This document shows, one piece after another, positions 16,846-25,782 of a stretch of 64,000 nucleotides of DNA; within the stretch, counting starts at the first letter, position 1, and every line of letters begins with the position of its first letter. Source of the stretch: Thiodiazotropha sp040506975. GTDB taxonomy: Bacteria; Pseudomonadota; Gammaproteobacteria; Chromatiales; Chromatiaceae. The notes beneath the pieces were generated by a model. The model did not search any database. It saw only the letters and a program-made list of their open reading frames with translations, and had not been told where the DNA came from. The stretch covers positions 2,046,001-2,110,000 of the forward strand of contig OZ242974.1 of NCBI GenBank assembly GCA_965211775.1, in the 5' to 3' direction. Position numbers and translations under genes: made by a program.

Positions 16846-19155
16846 ATGTACCAGGAATACTTCAAATTGAGGCGGCGGCCGTTCAATATCACGCCCGATC
16901 CGGCCTTTTATTACCTGACATTGCCGGTGCGACAATCCCGTGACCGTATCTACGCTGCGATTCGGCAACAGGCACCTGTGATATTGCTTAGCGGTGCGCC
17001 AGGTACGGGCAAGACAGCCTTCCTGAAGCATCTGTTGGTGCATGATGCGGGTAACATTCAATGGGTGTTCGTCGATAAGCCACAATTGCGCGCGGACGAT
17101 TTGCTGATGTTGATTGGAGATGCGTTTGACATCCCGGTAAAGAGTACCCTCTCCGATGAGTATGCGGTGCAAATCAGAAACGGAATGGCAGCGCTTGTAG
17201 GTCAGGGCGTGCAACCTGTCATAATTCTCGATGAGGCTGACCATCTCGCTGACGATACCCTTGAGGAGCTGCTCGATTGGCATGCCTCAAACCGAATTCA
17301 GGGTGTCTCCTGCACCTTGATTTTGGCAGGGCTTCCACAGCTGATGCAAATGATCGACGATATGGGACACGTGCTTTTCACTCCTCCTTGGGGTGAACAC
17401 TTCACCCTGGAGCCGTTCGATCATCAGGATATGTGCGCCATGATTGCCCATTGTCTGAAAACCGCCGGGCACGAAGCTCCGGCCCTGTTCGACAGTCAGG
17501 CGTTGAAATCAATCTTCGCGCTATCCGAGGGTGTTCCACGGGTCATAAATCATATTTGCGATCTCTGCCTGTTTTGCGCTGCAAATCTGAGCAAACGGCA
17601 GGTAACCAGGGAGGTCGTCGAAGAGGTTTCCAGGTTCATATTGCTGGATGAAGATACGAGTATCCAGTTCGGTGCCGGCACTGAGCCGTTATCTCAGTCA
17701 ACGGATTCCGGCATGCCGGTAATACCTCGGCATTCGATGAAACGCCATCCCGTTATTCAGTGGCTGAGGGACGGTCTGCTGGCAGTTATTATTCTAGCGT
17801 GTGTGTGGGTGATTTGGCTGCAAGAGAGTCCTGTGGAATCCAACAGGCCACCGCCACAGGTTGCACTGTCTGGATCACAGGATGTCGATGGGGCTGGTGA
17901 TATGCCACCTCTGTCTTCCGAATCGATACAGGGGGCGGACTCCACCGATATTGTTCAAGTCGAATCCCCGGAAGAGACTGAATCAATCAACGATCAGGCG
18001 GGTGACGCTTCACGCATGACAGCGGATATCGAGAAGATTGATAGACAGACCCTTGCTGCCGATCGTCCCGGCCCAATGCTGTCCGACAGTGATAAGCAAT
18101 CAGGGGTAAGCGAAAAAGCGAGTCCGAACAAAGCGGATCAGCACCCTTTGACGGACCAGGGTGAGAAGGTACGACAAGGGAGGGCCGTGAAGGTCGTCAC
18201 CGAGTCACAACTCGATCTGGCAATGAAAAAGCCGGTAAAGAGTGAAACTGACAGCAGGATTGAAAGTCAATTGCCATCAACGCCGACCCGTGTGTCTCTC
18301 CAGGAAGAGGAACGATTGCACACAGATCCGGCACCTCTGAAACCGGTTCAGTCGGAGCACGCCGAAGCCGAATCCTCGACAATCGACCTCCAGATTAACG
18401 GGACGCCGGCTGAAACGGCCTCGAATAGCCAATTGAAAGACAGAGTACACCTTGCCGCTAATCAGATTCAGCAGCCGGTTGCAGCTATCGAGAAGGCGTC
18501 GACAATCGCAGCGTTTGAAGAAACAACCACAAAGATGTCAGAAACTAAACCAGTACGCGGAATCGGATCGCAGGCTGCCAACCGGCCCGCAAGCGATGAT
18601 TTGATAGCTGCAATCAACAATGGCGATCGACAGGAAGTCCTGCAGCTTCTGCTTGCGGGCGCCCCTGTCGACAGTGTCAGCAGTAGTGGCGAAACAGCCC
18701 TCATGAAGGCAGCCTGGGCGGGGCGTCAGGATCTCGTTGATCTATTGATCAGCAAGGCGCCGCAAATCAACCAGCAGAGCCAGGAGGGGTGGACTGCCCT
18801 GTTTTATGCTGCCGTGAGAGGTCACTATCAAATTGTCAGCTCGCTGCTGAAAAACGGGGCTAAAGAGAATTTGGCCGATCTGGATGGAAATACCCCCTTA
18901 ATGGCGGCTGCCTGGAATGGACACACACAAGTTGCAGAATTGTTACTGAATCAAGGAGTGGATCCTAATTGGAACAACCATGACGGCTGGTCGCCTCTCA
19001 TGTTTGCCGCCCTCGAGGGTCACATCGAGATAGCGCGACTGCTGATCCGCCACGGTGCTGATATTTCGCTGATCAGCCACGATGGAGAAACAAGCGCTGA
19101 TCTGGCCGCACAGCAGGGTCATACCCAATTGGTGTCCCTGTTGGCCCGTGAATAA
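16846..19155 (+). CDS. ExeA/GspA-like AAA ATPase fused to C-terminal ankyrin repeats
   Basis: 769-residue predicted inner-membrane protein. Residues 1-270 match ExeA-type ATPases: the MYQEYFKLRRRPFNITPDP start, Walker A GAPGTGKT (about 50-57) and Walker B VIILDEAD. One membrane segment follows (about 308-326). Residues about 330-580 are an acidic, low-complexity linker. Residues 584-769 form about five ankyrin repeats with clear GETALMKAAWAGRQDLVDLL-type units, placed in the periplasm if the ATPase is cytoplasmic. In ExeA relatives the periplasmic part usually carries a peptidoglycan-binding or SPOR domain. The swap for ankyrin repeats is unusual. It may link ATP use to an envelope partner, perhaps the adjacent OmpA-type lipoprotein; that is inference. 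Confidence 0.85.
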   Translation: MYQEYFKLRRRPFNITPDPAFYYLTLPVRQSRDRIYAAIRQQAPVILLSGAPGTGKTAFLKHLLVHDAGNIQWVFVDKPQLRADDLLMLIGDAFDIPVKSTLSDEYAVQIRNGMAALVGQGVQPVIILDEADHLADDTLEELLDWHASNRIQGVSCTLILAGLPQLMQMIDDMGHVLFTPPWGEHFTLEPFDHQDMCAMIAHCLKTAGHEAPALFDSQALKSIFALSEGVPRVINHICDLCLFCAANLSKRQVTREVVEEVSRFILLDEDTSIQFGAGTEPLSQSTDSGMPVIPRHSMKRHPVIQWLRDGLLAVIILACVWVIWLQESPVESNRPPPQVALSGSQDVDGAGDMPPLSSESIQGADSTDIVQVESPEETESINDQAGDASRMTADIEKIDRQTLAADRPGPMLSDSDKQSGVSEKASPNKADQHPLTDQGEKVRQGRAVKVVTESQLDLAMKKPVKSETDSRIESQLPSTPTRVSLQEEERLHTDPAPLKPVQSEHAEAESSTIDLQINGTPAETASNSQLKDRVHLAANQIQQPVAAIEKASTIAAFEETTTKMSETKPVRGIGSQAANRPASDDLIAAINNGDRQEVLQLLLAGAPVDSVSSSGETALMKAAWAGRQDLVDLLISKAPQINQQSQEGWTALFYAAVRGHYQIVSSLLKNGAKENLADLDGNTPLMAAAWNGHTQVAELLLNQGVDPNWNNHDGWSPLMFAALEGHIEIARLLIRHGADISLISHDGETSADLAAQQGHTQLVSLLARE

Positions 19156-19176
19156 TTGACACGGTGCCGTCAAGGA

Positions 19177-20910
19177 TCAGCCACTGGCGGCCTTGTCCGG
19201 ATTGAGGTTTGGCAATAGGGATCCGGAGGGTGTGCTCTTTATTCTGGATCGGCGGGGCCATAATCTTATGCTGGGCCGAATTTCATGTTTGAAGGCCTCT
19301 TTCCAGCGATCGAAATCAAGGTTGCTGTGACCGTAGATCGCCTGTTCCAGCTCGTGTATGAGGGTATGGATCTTCTCTTCCTGTGCCTTGGGGTGGAAGT
19401 CGATGATATGCTTGCCAATGACACTGAAGGGTACATTAGGCGGCAGACTGAGGTGTTTGTTGGCGAGAAACCTCAGAGTGTAGCCCCACACCTCCGGATC
19501 CGTCTCTTCATCTACGAAGCGGACACAAAAGTAGAAACGCACTGACAGAGGCAACATGCCGACCAAATTGCGACGCCAGCGTTGCCAATGGGCGGCGGGA
19601 TTGAGGACGGCGGTAGTGGTGCGGAGCTTTGCCTTGAGTGGTGAAAAGGCCGGCGCCATCTGTTGCATCGGGCGTTGTAGAAATGCGACCAATGGCGCCA
19701 ATGGGGAATGTTGTGTGTCTCCTTTTCTACGGTGGGAGATCCAGATTGCCAACCAGTACCCGAAAATAACACCGAACACCACAGAGAGGGGAATCCAGAA
19801 TGCGGAGGAGGCGCCGGCGGGAAACAGGGTACTCTCTTCGTCGACGTTGAAAAAACCGTTTGCTTTACGGGTGCCGCTGACAGCGATCGGCTGCAGGGGG
19901 ATGGAGGCCCTTTGTGGAACGTGTATCCGTGTATTCCACCAGTTCACGCTTAACTGGGGTAGTTTCAGATCACCACCATATTGAGGTACCAGGGTAAAAG
20001 TCTCCAGGCGACGGCTGACGAGCTTATCGGTACTCTTGTTCAGGTTGGTCTCCACCCGACTCTGTTCCCGGTAGATACGGAATGCATCGGATTTGAGCTG
20101 TCGTTCAAGGCTGGGGAGCTGTTCACCAGCAATGCCCACGGCATTGATTTCGGTTACCAGGGTGAAGGGCTTGCCGGCGGCAGCTTTGAGCTTGCTAGGC
20201 AATTTGATCTTCAGATCGAGCTGTTCCACGGGCAGCCAGGGCGTACTATCTGGGTCGGTCTTTCTAATCTCAAGATGTGGCGGGCTGTTCATCGATGCAT
20301 CGAATGGCCTGTTGCCCCGGCTATATGTGGTTAGTTGCTCCTCCTCTCCCGTGATGCTCAGTTTGGGTAGCTGATAAAGGCCCGCTTTAAGCGGGGTCAG
20401 TGAGAAATAGAAATCGTTTACGATCTGCCTTTTACCATTACGGGTACGGGAGTAGGTAACAGGATCCTCAAGCTGCTGCAGGATGAAGTGGTCACTCGAT
20501 GGAATGTGCGGCGTTGCAGTACGCAGGTTGTTTTGGCTGACGACACTGATTTTGAGAATTACGTTCTGCTGCACATAGGGGCTCTGTATTGAAAGCTTGG
20601 TTTCAATCTGAGGGGCCTGGGTTGGTGTTGAATAGTAGTTCTGTGGTGAATATCCGGGGTATTGGCGGCCAGGCCAACCCGCATAGGGTGATTGGGCCGT
20701 AGCGGTCGGCTGACTCTTTGTGGGCGTGCCGGGTTGGCGTCGATCGGGTGGGGCGAAATCCCACTGCCCTGGCGGCATCCCTTGCCAAGGAGAGTTGCCC
20801 GGAAACGGATTGGCCGTGGCAGGGCAATGAACGGACAACAGGATCAGCGTTATCAACACAAGTCCTGTCGAACCCATGCTTTCCCATCGTCTGGAAGGTA
20901 GATATGTCAC
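19177..20910 (-). CDS. batD: BatD family protein
   Basis: 577-residue envelope protein. It has a signal peptide (GLVLITLILLSVHCPATA), a Pro/Gln/Tyr-rich segment (about 35-100), a BatD-type beta-rich extracytoplasmic region (about 100-370), and one membrane segment (SAFWIPLSVVFGVIFGYWLAIW, about 385) before a cytoplasmic tail. BatD proteins occur with BatA/BatB VWA proteins and MoxR ATPases; their role is probably in assembly or stress resistance of envelope complexes. I used the GTG at 20910, which overlaps the upstream stop as GTGA with GGAG 9 nt before it; an ATG at 20877 is an alternative. Last gene of the operon. Confidence 0.82.
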   Translation of the reverse strand: MTYLPSRRWESMGSTGLVLITLILLSVHCPATANPFPGNSPWQGMPPGQWDFAPPDRRQPGTPTKSQPTATAQSPYAGWPGRQYPGYSPQNYYSTPTQAPQIETKLSIQSPYVQQNVILKISVVSQNNLRTATPHIPSSDHFILQQLEDPVTYSRTRNGKRQIVNDFYFSLTPLKAGLYQLPKLSITGEEEQLTTYSRGNRPFDASMNSPPHLEIRKTDPDSTPWLPVEQLDLKIKLPSKLKAAAGKPFTLVTEINAVGIAGEQLPSLERQLKSDAFRIYREQSRVETNLNKSTDKLVSRRLETFTLVPQYGGDLKLPQLSVNWWNTRIHVPQRASIPLQPIAVSGTRKANGFFNVDEESTLFPAGASSAFWIPLSVVFGVIFGYWLAIWISHRRKGDTQHSPLAPLVAFLQRPMQQMAPAFSPLKAKLRTTTAVLNPAAHWQRWRRNLVGMLPLSVRFYFCVRFVDEETDPEVWGYTLRFLANKHLSLPPNVPFSVIGKHIIDFHPKAQEEKIHTLIHELEQAIYGHSNLDFDRWKEAFKHEIRPSIRLWPRRSRIKSTPSGSLLPNLNPDKAASG

Positions 20911-22319
20911 CAGGGTCTTGTCTCCGTATCGCGGCCGCCTCGGCTACGAAGGTATTTATATTCTTCCAATCTGAACTGTTGTTGCATCAGTTGGGCCGGG
21001 TCTCCCTCAACTTGATCCAGCCATTGTTCCATCAATGCGTTTGCACCGCTTAAACGGGTCTTATCACTACCCTCCCCATCGGCTTTTTGTTCATTTTCCC
21101 GGGGCTGGGGCTGATCGCTTTGATCCACCTGGTCCACTGCCTCGGAACGGGCTTCGTCTTCCGGGCGGACATGGCGTTCACCGGTATCCCGACCCAGTTC
21201 GTCGCGGCGTTGTGATCCGGGTGTCTGTTTCTCCTCCTCATCACCCTTTGCATCGAGATTAGCAGACTTTTCATCAGCTTGTTCGCCCTCGCGCGGTTGA
21301 TCCTGCGGCTCTTCCTGGCCCGATTCGGTCTGTTGCTCTTCCCTGAACGCCTCACCGTCACGCTTATCCTGCTGCCGTTCCTGCTCCCCACTCATCTCTT
21401 GCTGCTCTGCCGATGTCTCGCTGCCATCCTGCAGCTCTTCACTCTCCTTCCGATCACTGGATTCTTGCTCTTCATCCTGCTGTTTCTTGCCCTCCTCCGA
21501 GGGTTTTTCCTGTTGTCGTTGGCCGGTTTGTTGCGCTTCTTCTTGCTGCTCGCCGGACTGCTGCTGCGCCTGTTGCTGCTCGCCGGATTGCTGCTGCTCC
21601 TGTTGCTGCTCGCCGGACTGCTGCTGCTCCTGTTGCTGCTCGCCGGACTGCTGCTGCTCCTGTTGCTGTTCGCCGGACTGCTGCTGCTCCTGTTGTTGCT
21701 CGCCGGATTGCTGCTGCTCCTGTTGTTGCTCGCCGGATTGCTGCTGTTCCTGTTGCTGCTCGCCGGACTGCTGCTGCTCCTGTTGCTGTTCGCCGGACTG
21801 CTGTTGCTCCTGTTGCTGTTCGCCGGACTGCTGCTGCTCCTGTTGTTCTTCGCCGGACTGCTGTTGCTCCTGTTGTTCCTCACTCGACTCAGACTCTTTT
21901 TCCTTCGTCTCGGATTTCTCTTCCTCGTCTTTGGGTTGCTGTGCCAGTTTTTCTCTCGCCAGAGCCAGATTGTGGCGTGCATCGGTATGGTCCGGATCGC
22001 TTTCCAGTACCTGTTCATAGGCTTCGACGGCGCCCTGGTAGTCCTCCAGTTTGTAGCGGCTGTTACCCTGGTTGTAACGGGCATCCAGTTTGACCTCCTG
22101 CCGCTCTACCTGGCTGAAATCCTCGCTGGCAGCCTGGTAGTCGCCTGTGCGGTAGTGAGCGACCCCTCGGCGATAGGGGTCCTCGAATTCCTTTGCCGCC
22201 TCCTCATAGTGGCCTTGGTTGTAGTTCTCTGCTGCCTGTTGCTCCTGATTCAGAAACCAATTGGCTTCTGCCAGTGCTGCAGACAGGAGGAGTGTCGCGG
22301 AGAGATAGAGGGTCTTCAT
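20907..22319 (-). CDS. BatC-like TPR protein with Gln/Glu decapeptide repeats
   Basis: 470-residue protein with a signal peptide (residues about 1-19), two to three TPR units (about 25-125: GHYEEAAKEF, GDYQAASEDF, EDYQGAVEAYEQVLESDPDHTDARHNLALA), then a very long hydrophilic region. Residues about 145-255 are some eleven tandem copies of a decapeptide close to EQQQEQQQSG; the rest is Glu/Gln/Asp/Arg-rich with no predicted fold. The C-terminus (ANALMEQWLDQVEGDPAQLMQQQFRLEEY) matches BatC/VWA-associated TPR proteins. The gene overlaps batB and batD by 4 bp each. TPR proteins in this position probably scaffold the VWA proteins. Confidence 0.82.
   Translation of the reverse strand: MKTLYLSATLLLSAALAEANWFLNQEQQAAENYNQGHYEEAAKEFEDPYRRGVAHYRTGDYQAASEDFSQVERQEVKLDARYNQGNSRYKLEDYQGAVEAYEQVLESDPDHTDARHNLALAREKLAQQPKDEEEKSETKEKESESSEEQQEQQQSGEEQQEQQQSGEQQQEQQQSGEQQQEQQQSGEQQQEQQQSGEQQQEQQQSGEQQQEQQQSGEQQQEQQQSGEQQQEQQQSGEQQQEQQQSGEQQQAQQQSGEQQEEAQQTGQRQQEKPSEEGKKQQDEEQESSDRKESEELQDGSETSAEQQEMSGEQERQQDKRDGEAFREEQQTESGQEEPQDQPREGEQADEKSANLDAKGDEEEKQTPGSQRRDELGRDTGERHVRPEDEARSEAVDQVDQSDQPQPRENEQKADGEGSDKTRLSGANALMEQWLDQVEGDPAQLMQQQFRLEEYKYLRSRGGRDTETRPW
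21551..21880 (-). repeat. 30-bp tandem repeats coding for EQQQEQQQSG
   Basis: About eleven tandem 30-bp units inside the batC-like gene. On the plus strand each reads as a CTGCTGCTCCTG-type block joined by CGCCGGA. Units differ by scattered silent changes (GCT/GTT/GTC within the Gln codons), so the array is not freshly expanded, yet the decapeptide is almost constant. Edges are approximate. Confidence 0.85.
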
Positions 22320-23344
22320 GTCCGGGTCTCTCCCGGTCGTCTCACCCTGAAGCGGGATAGCAGGAATAGCAGTAAGGGGAAAATCAACCAGTGAAAGCGC
22401 TCATTCCAAACCCGGGTCTTCTCCTCTGTGGGGGCCGGTCTGCCCGCATCGCCGATAGCAAGTTTCAGAATATTGCGGCTGTCCTGGTCTCGAAAGTCCG
22501 CACGTTGATAGTAACCGCCCCCTGCCTGTGCGAGTTGTTGCAGCAGGGGTTCGTTGAGTCGGGATTCAATGATCTTGCCGCTCCGCTCTCTCATCAACTC
22601 GCTCTGGCCGACGCGGGCAGGCACGGGACCACCCCCCGTTGTGCCTATACCCATTGTGTGCAAGACGATGCCCTGTTCCGCGAGATCCTCGATTCGCTCC
22701 AAGAGTCCTGGCTCGTCAAAATCTCCATCACTGATCAGCAGGATACTGCTTGAACTCTTGCTGCCTTCACTACCGAGCAGTTGCTGAGTGCGTTCCAGCG
22801 CGGTGATCAGACGGCTGCCCTGGAGATTGGCCAGGTCGGAGGAGACCGCCGGCAATGCGTTGAGGATGCTTTGAGTGTCTTCGGTAATCGGAGCCACTAC
22901 ATGGGGCACGGTTGCAAAGGCGATCATGCCGATACGCACTTCCCTGTTCAGCGCAACCAGATCCTGCACCTCCTGGCGCGCTCGAGCCAGGCGGGACGGC
23001 GGTACATCAGCCACGTTCATTGAACGGGAGATGTCCATCAAAATGACCAGATCACTGGCTGGCGAGAAGGCCTCGATATCGGTGTAGTCCCAGCGTGGAC
23101 CGGCCAATGCCAATACCAGCAGAATCCACAACAGACCCCAGCGTGTGAATCGACTCCAGCGCTCATCCACACTCAGTTCCCTCACCCCCGTCAGGTGTGG
23201 CAGCAGGTGTTCGTCGGCATAGCGGTGAAGAGGACCTTTAGCGGGTCGTACCACACTGTAGATCAGCCACCCAAGGACCGGAATCAGGCCGAGCAGGGCG
23301 AACAACCATTGCGGACGGGCAAAGTGAAACAGCGATTCAGGCAT
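22316..23344 (-). CDS. batB: VWA-domain protein BatB
   Basis: 342-residue inner-membrane protein: N-terminal membrane segments (about 10-30 and 60-78), a von Willebrand A domain with the MIDAS motif DISRSMN (DxSxS) near 100-106, and a C-terminal membrane segment (FHWLIFPLLLFLLSRF). VWA domains bind a divalent metal and a protein partner. It overlaps batA (8 bp) and batC (4 bp). Together with MoxR, which may load or remodel it, this forms the Bat/MoxR-VWA complex. Confidence 0.88.
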   Translation of the reverse strand: MPESLFHFARPQWLFALLGLIPVLGWLIYSVVRPAKGPLHRYADEHLLPHLTGVRELSVDERWSRFTRWGLLWILLVLALAGPRWDYTDIEAFSPASDLVILMDISRSMNVADVPPSRLARARQEVQDLVALNREVRIGMIAFATVPHVVAPITEDTQSILNALPAVSSDLANLQGSRLITALERTQQLLGSEGSKSSSSILLISDGDFDEPGLLERIEDLAEQGIVLHTMGIGTTGGGPVPARVGQSELMRERSGKIIESRLNEPLLQQLAQAGGGYYQRADFRDQDSRNILKLAIGDAGRPAPTEEKTRVWNERFHWLIFPLLLFLLSRFRVRRPGETRT

Positions 23345-24377
23345 AACCGCCCCCTCTCAGCCGCCTCTGCCTGCCTTCGGGATAGATCCCCAGAGCCAAC
23401 AACAGCAGCAGTGCGGCACTGAGTGGCCAATAGTAGAGAGGTTGGGGGATGAATACGGTGCGGGATTCGGCCTCGGTCTTTTCCAGCTCATCGATGTGCA
23501 GATAGATCTTTTCCAGTGCCGCGGTGTCGGTGGCGCGAAAATAGGCGCCGTCTGCGGACTCCGCGATCTCACGCATGACCGCTTCATTGAATCCCAGGTC
23601 GGTGCGGGTGATGATGCGGCCATTCTCCATGATCGGAACACGCTTCTTATCGCTGCCAACGCCTATGCTGTAGATTCGAATACCTTCCTCTGCAGCCAGT
23701 TGGGCGGCTTTCAGGGGCGGTATGGTACCCGCTGTATTCTCGCCGTCGGCGATCAGCAACATGACCCTGGATCCCATCGGTCGCTCTCTGAGTTTCTTTA
23801 CGCCCAGACCCAAGGCATCGCCTATGGCGGTCCCGTCGCCGGCGATACGGGGGATCACTTCACTCAGCAGGCTGTTGACCGCCTTGCGATCATAGGTGAG
23901 AGGGGAGAGTACGTAGGCCTTGCTGCCGAACACCACCAGACCGATGCGGTCTCCCTGTCGCCCCTCGATGAACTTGGCGACCACCCCCTTCACCACCTGC
24001 ATTCGACTGACCTGTTCATCGTTCAGGGTGAAATCGAGGGCATTCATGGAATAGGAGGCATCCACAGCCAGCATCAGGTCATATCCCGCAGTGCGATTTT
24101 CGGTATAGGGTTCAAGCCATTGGGGGCGCATCAATGCCAACACCAGCGCCAGCCATAAAAGATGGAGCAGCCAGCTATACAGGCGGGCACTCAAGGGCTG
24201 GCGCGGTTGACGTGTGTGAAAGGCGTCCTGCAGGTGGGTCAGGCTTGGATGCAGCAGGGTGGTCTGCATCCCCTCCACCGATTCATGCTGTCTATGCGGC
24301 GGGCGCGACCAGTAGAGTCGGATCAATAGCGGGAGCAGCAGTAAGAGCGCCATCCAGGGCCAATGAAACTCAAACAT
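23337..24377 (-). CDS. batA: VWA-domain protein BatA
   Basis: 346-residue protein with the same layout as its downstream neighbour: N-terminal membrane segment (WPWMALLLLLPLLIRLYW), second segment (LYSWLLHLLWLALVLALM), VWA domain with MIDAS motif DASYSMN (about 94-100) and threonine/aspartate-containing ADGENTAGT, then a C-terminal membrane segment. It overlaps the DUF4381 gene upstream by 8 bp. The two VWA proteins are probably a tandem duplication that specialised. Confidence 0.88.
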   Translation of the reverse strand: MFEFHWPWMALLLLLPLLIRLYWSRPPHRQHESVEGMQTTLLHPSLTHLQDAFHTRQPRQPLSARLYSWLLHLLWLALVLALMRPQWLEPYTENRTAGYDLMLAVDASYSMNALDFTLNDEQVSRMQVVKGVVAKFIEGRQGDRIGLVVFGSKAYVLSPLTYDRKAVNSLLSEVIPRIAGDGTAIGDALGLGVKKLRERPMGSRVMLLIADGENTAGTIPPLKAAQLAAEEGIRIYSIGVGSDKKRVPIMENGRIITRTDLGFNEAVMREIAESADGAYFRATDTAALEKIYLHIDELEKTEAESRTVFIPQPLYYWPLSAALLLLLALGIYPEGRQRRLRGGGYA

Positions 24378-24849
24378 GACAGGCTTCCTCGCTGACCCAG
24401 TGGATGGCGGCGTCGATCAGTTGCGCCAGATCACTCTTGTCGGCATCGCGGTCAGGCGGGGCATAGGGGAGTATCAGCAGTATCCGACCTTTTTCACGCC
24501 ATAGAAAACCGCTTGAGTCGTTGCTCTGCAACCAGTCGAGCCAGGCCTCATCGGTAAGGGCGGCGGTCTCCTCCCGGCCGCAACGGGCTATGGCGATACG
24601 CCTCAGCAGTTCGGAGAGCTCACTGGCCACCTGTTTCGCCGGCTCGCGTTTCATGCGCCGCCGCAAGGCGAGCAGATGGCGCCGCGCGTCCTGTTGCCAT
24701 CGTCCCAACGGATAGAGCCGGCGCCACCTGATGAAAAGCCAGATCAACAGCGCCAACAGTACGAGCAGTACCAGCAGCAACCACCATCCGGGGGCGGGTG
24801 GCCACCAGGGGGCTGGGTCAATACCTCGAATATCGCGCAACTGGTCCAT
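24370..24849 (-). CDS. DUF4381 domain membrane protein
   Basis: 159-residue protein with one membrane segment near the N-terminus (PGWWLLLVLLVLLALLIWLFIRW, split here by a Trp-rich start) and a cytoplasmic helical region. The motif DIRGIDPAPWWPPAPGWW is the hallmark of DUF4381 proteins, which are found between DUF58 and VWA genes in MoxR operons. Function unknown. It abuts the DUF58 stop and overlaps batA. Confidence 0.85.
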   Translation of the reverse strand: MDQLRDIRGIDPAPWWPPAPGWWLLLVLLVLLALLIWLFIRWRRLYPLGRWQQDARRHLLALRRRMKREPAKQVASELSELLRRIAIARCGREETAALTDEAWLDWLQSNDSSGFLWREKGRILLILPYAPPDRDADKSDLAQLIDAAIHWVSEEACHV

Positions 24850-25761
24850 TCAGCGCCTGCCAAAATGCTTCGCCAAGCCATGAGACAGGGCCAGGTGGAT
24901 CTCTTCATTGGTGGCAATCGGCATCAAGGGTATGCCCAGGACGTTGGTCAACTGGATCAATGTGTGTCGGCGCGTATGCCAGGTTTGTGTATAGCGCTCT
25001 CTGGCCTGATGGTCGCGGGTATCGATCTCCAGCGCGTTACCGTCAGGACCGACAAAGGTGACCTGTCCCATATCGGGTAGCTCCCTGTCCGCTGGATCAT
25101 CAACCGGTATCAGCACCAGGGTATGGTGTTGGCAGAGTCGACCCAGGGTCTGCTTCAGGTCCTGGATTTCACGGTTCATGTCGGCGATCACAAAGATCAG
25201 AGAGCCGGTTGCCGTACCCCGGTCGGCCCGCTGCAAGGCTTCAGAGAGGCAGTCAATATGCGGTTGCTGCGTGGTGCCCTCTTTTGTGAGGGCATGCAGC
25301 AGGCGCCATAGTGCACGGCGGTCCTTGGTGGGACGGAAGTATTGCATCCCCAGGCGATTATCGCCAAACAGCATGCCCCCAACCCTGTCATGCAGCTTGG
25401 ATGCGGCCCAGCCGAGCAGGGCGGCCGCTTTGGCAGCCTGTATCGATTTAAAGGTACCCCGCGTGCCGAAGCTCATGTGCGGGCCTCTGTCGATACAGAG
25501 AACAACGCTACGCTCCCGCTCTTCGCGAAAGATCTTTAAATGGGGTACGTTGGTGCGTGCGGTGACATTCCATTCCATGTTGCGAATATCATCGCCTTCG
25601 CGGTATTCCCTCACCTCTTCGAAATCGAGACCGGTGCCACGGAACACGGAAGCATAGAGACCGCTGAAGCTGGTATTCACCAGATGGTGCGAGGCCAGTC
25701 CCAGGGTATGGGCCTGATGGCGTAGTTCCAGCAGATCATCGATATGGGGATAGAGGCTCAT
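24850..25761 (-). CDS. DUF58 domain protein
   Basis: 303-residue soluble protein of the DUF58 family, which is related to VWA domains and always travels with MoxR ATPases. The family hallmark is visible as GLDFEEVREYREGDDIRNMEWNVTART (about residues 43-69, quoted here only to mark the segment beginning GLDFEEV). No membrane segment is evident. It lies 21 bp after the MoxR gene and abuts the DUF4381 gene. Confidence 0.87.
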   Translation of the reverse strand: MSLYPHIDDLLELRHQAHTLGLASHHLVNTSFSGLYASVFRGTGLDFEEVREYREGDDIRNMEWNVTARTNVPHLKIFREERERSVVLCIDRGPHMSFGTRGTFKSIQAAKAAALLGWAASKLHDRVGGMLFGDNRLGMQYFRPTKDRRALWRLLHALTKEGTTQQPHIDCLSEALQRADRGTATGSLIFVIADMNREIQDLKQTLGRLCQHHTLVLIPVDDPADRELPDMGQVTFVGPDGNALEIDTRDHQARERYTQTWHTRRHTLIQLTNVLGIPLMPIATNEEIHLALSHGLAKHFGRR

Positions 25762-25782
25762 AGCGATACGGCGCCCTGCAGG

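Noticed and set aside
21551..21880. CRISPR-like array
   Set aside because: Units are contiguous 30-bp coding repeats without unique spacers, and no cas gene is present.
21487..22020. Plus-strand frame coding for a Cys-rich CCCSPDCCCSC repeat protein
   Set aside because: It is the mirror of the Gln-codon repeats of the batC-like gene on the other strand; no start signal or family support.
21279..22394. Plus-strand frame of 371 residues made largely of Leu repeats
   Set aside because: Also antisense to the batC-like repeats; composition is forced by the CTG/CAG repeat.
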